Below, in pieces: positions 11,115-11,535 of a DNA stretch of 11,535 nucleotides (positions are counted from its first letter, which is position 1; the number at the start of each line of letters is the position of its first letter). The notes beneath the pieces are model-generated. The model had not been told where the DNA came from. It made no database searches and saw only the letters and a list, made by a program, of their open reading frames with translations. The DNA lies in the NCBI GenBank assembly GCA_964631565.1, contig CAZVYJ010000073.1, positions 1-11,535 on the forward strand, written 5' to 3'. A program made the translations under genes and the position numbers. This DNA comes from CAZVYJ01 sp964631565 (GTDB taxonomy: Bacteria > Planctomycetota > Phycisphaerae > SM23-33).

Positions 11115-11535
11115 ATGAACGCCAAACTTCAAATCTCAAAAACTTTCAAAACCCTGCGAGATATGATGGCAGACCCACTAATATCATGTAGAAACGCCTT
11201 AGACCTGTTTTTATTGCACTATCGCGAGTTCTCAGACATCTTCGCGGCGAGAGGGGCGGCTGCAGTTTACGACGGTTTTTTCACGCGAAACAGCATCCCT
11301 GTTTTTGAACCAGCCGATGGAAAAATAAAAATTTTTGCAGGGCGGGCAACTCGCTTGCACGCGCAATGCTTCTTTCCCTATATATCCCGCGAGCAACAAG
11401 TTGCTCGCCCTGCCGTTTTTCCTGATCCCTGCTGCCTGCTGCCCGCTCCCTTTTTTCGGCTTTGTTTGCGTGAGTTTTCCGCGTCGCGCCCTGTAAATAT
11501 GGAGGGCGGTTCGACTCCGCTCACCGTAAAGCGCT
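11115..11535 (+). CDS. Doubtful open frame running off the right edge (partial)
   Basis: No stop codon occurs in this frame from 11070 to the window end, over 150 codons. ATG codons lie at 11088, 11115 and 11163; none has a clear ribosome binding site. The translation includes LLHYREFSDIFAARGAAAVY and later crosses the two-hairpin repeat and a heptamer array. Third codon positions look far less GC-rich than in neighbouring genes. The repeats inside it and its composition argue against a real gene, so I list it mainly because it is open to the edge. If it is not coding, this 3' region holds only the repeats listed. Confidence 0.15.
   Translation, partial: MNAKLQISKTFKTLRDMMADPLISCRNALDLFLLHYREFSDIFAARGAAAVYDGFFTRNSIPVFEPADGKIKIFAGRATRLHAQCFFPYISREQQVARPAVFPDPCCLLPAPFFRLCLREFSASRPVNMEGGSTPLTVKR
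11337..11413. repeat. Composite two-hairpin repeat, copy B
   Basis: Outer arms GCAGGGCGGGCAA (11337-11349) and TTGCTCGCCCTGC (11401-11413) pair with one mismatch. The right hairpin is a perfect 20-base palindrome (11389-11408, GCGAGCAAC then AA then its complement). The left hairpin GCGGGCAA-CTCGC-TTGCACGC has one mismatch. The order and words match copy A at 8725-8789, while the middle 30 bases differ. Confidence 0.7.
11421..11455. repeat. Degenerate heptamer array D (CCTGCTG type)
   Basis: Five 7-base units: CCTGATC (11421), CCTGCTG (11428), CCTGCTG (11435), CCCGCTC (11442) and CCTTTTT (11449). It is the opposite orientation of the first half of array B (9750-9784). It follows copy B of the two-hairpin element by 7 bases, so hairpin element and heptamer array are neighbours here as they are near 8714-8725. 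Confidence 0.6.
11487..11508. repeat. Small inverted repeat near the right edge
   Basis: CGCCCT (11487-11492) pairs with AGGGCG (11503-11508) around a 10-base loop. It may be part of a further dispersed repeat cut off by the window edge. The sequence after it resembles a tRNA T-arm, but no full tRNA fits. Confidence 0.35.

Noticed and set aside
8725..11413. Composite transposon bounded by the two hairpin elements, with the esterase and paralogues as cargo
   Set aside because: No transposase, no target-site duplications visible, and the copies have the same orientation but different middles; they look like dispersed intergenic repeats.
11505..11521. tRNA-like T-arm (GGCGG-TTCGACT-CCGCT) and a CTGTAAAT word resembling a tRNA-Tyr anticodon loop
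   Set aside because: No 5' acceptor strand pairs with CACCGTA at the right distance, and no D-arm or anticodon stem fits. A tmRNA end is also not supported. Scanning with tRNAscan-SE or Infernal on extended sequence would settle it.

Overview
The window reads as a chromosomal segment of a GC-rich, probably anaerobic or microaerophilic bacterium. A ferrous-iron transporter, a TrpB2-type tryptophan synthase beta chain, a URO-D-family methyltransferase-like protein, a large six-hairpin glycosidase-like protein and very repeat-rich spacers together remind me of Planctomycetota (Phycisphaerae-like) genomes. That assignment is an inference from gene content and style; no marker gene is present.

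Layout, left to right. A probable 3' end of an upstream gene (2-49) is followed by a promoter candidate and trpB2 (203-1585, +). A palindrome-rich spacer (1586-1944) leads to a URO-D-family gene (1945-3081, +), which converges on a large glycosidase-like gene (3102-5735, -). A spacer holding a 31-bp imperfect inverted repeat separates that gene from a dtxR/mntR-like regulator and feoB operon (8554 down to 5910, -). The operon starts at a good promoter whose -10 element lies inside a long dyad, a likely operator. A 373-bp divergent spacer, mostly repeats, leads to an enterochelin-esterase/esterase-D-like hydrolase (8928-9749, +). A repeat-filled convergent spacer (9750-9914) follows. Then come two tandem, translationally linked paralogous genes of unknown function with N-terminal hydrophobic segments (11004 down to 9915, -). 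The last 530 bp hold repeats and one doubtful open frame that runs off the edge.

How the genes fit together. The only clear functional unit is regulator plus FeoB: metal-loaded regulator should repress its own promoter and thereby Fe(II) uptake. The Fes-like esterase next door could belong to iron release from a siderophore, but the family is also common in carbohydrate-ester hydrolysis. The other genes look like independent units.

The most unusual content is non-coding. The spacers carry (a) degenerate tandem arrays that hold a strict 7-nt period while the unit sequence drifts, (b) 9-nt-period units, twice arranged as inverted arms around an AT-rich centre, and (c) two copies of a composite two-hairpin element about 2.6 kb apart. 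Several begin within a few bases of a stop codon. I see no CRISPR array, transposase, rRNA or complete tRNA. The evidence does not show a new defence or mobile system; the repeat organisation and the unrecognised paralogue pair are the best leads.
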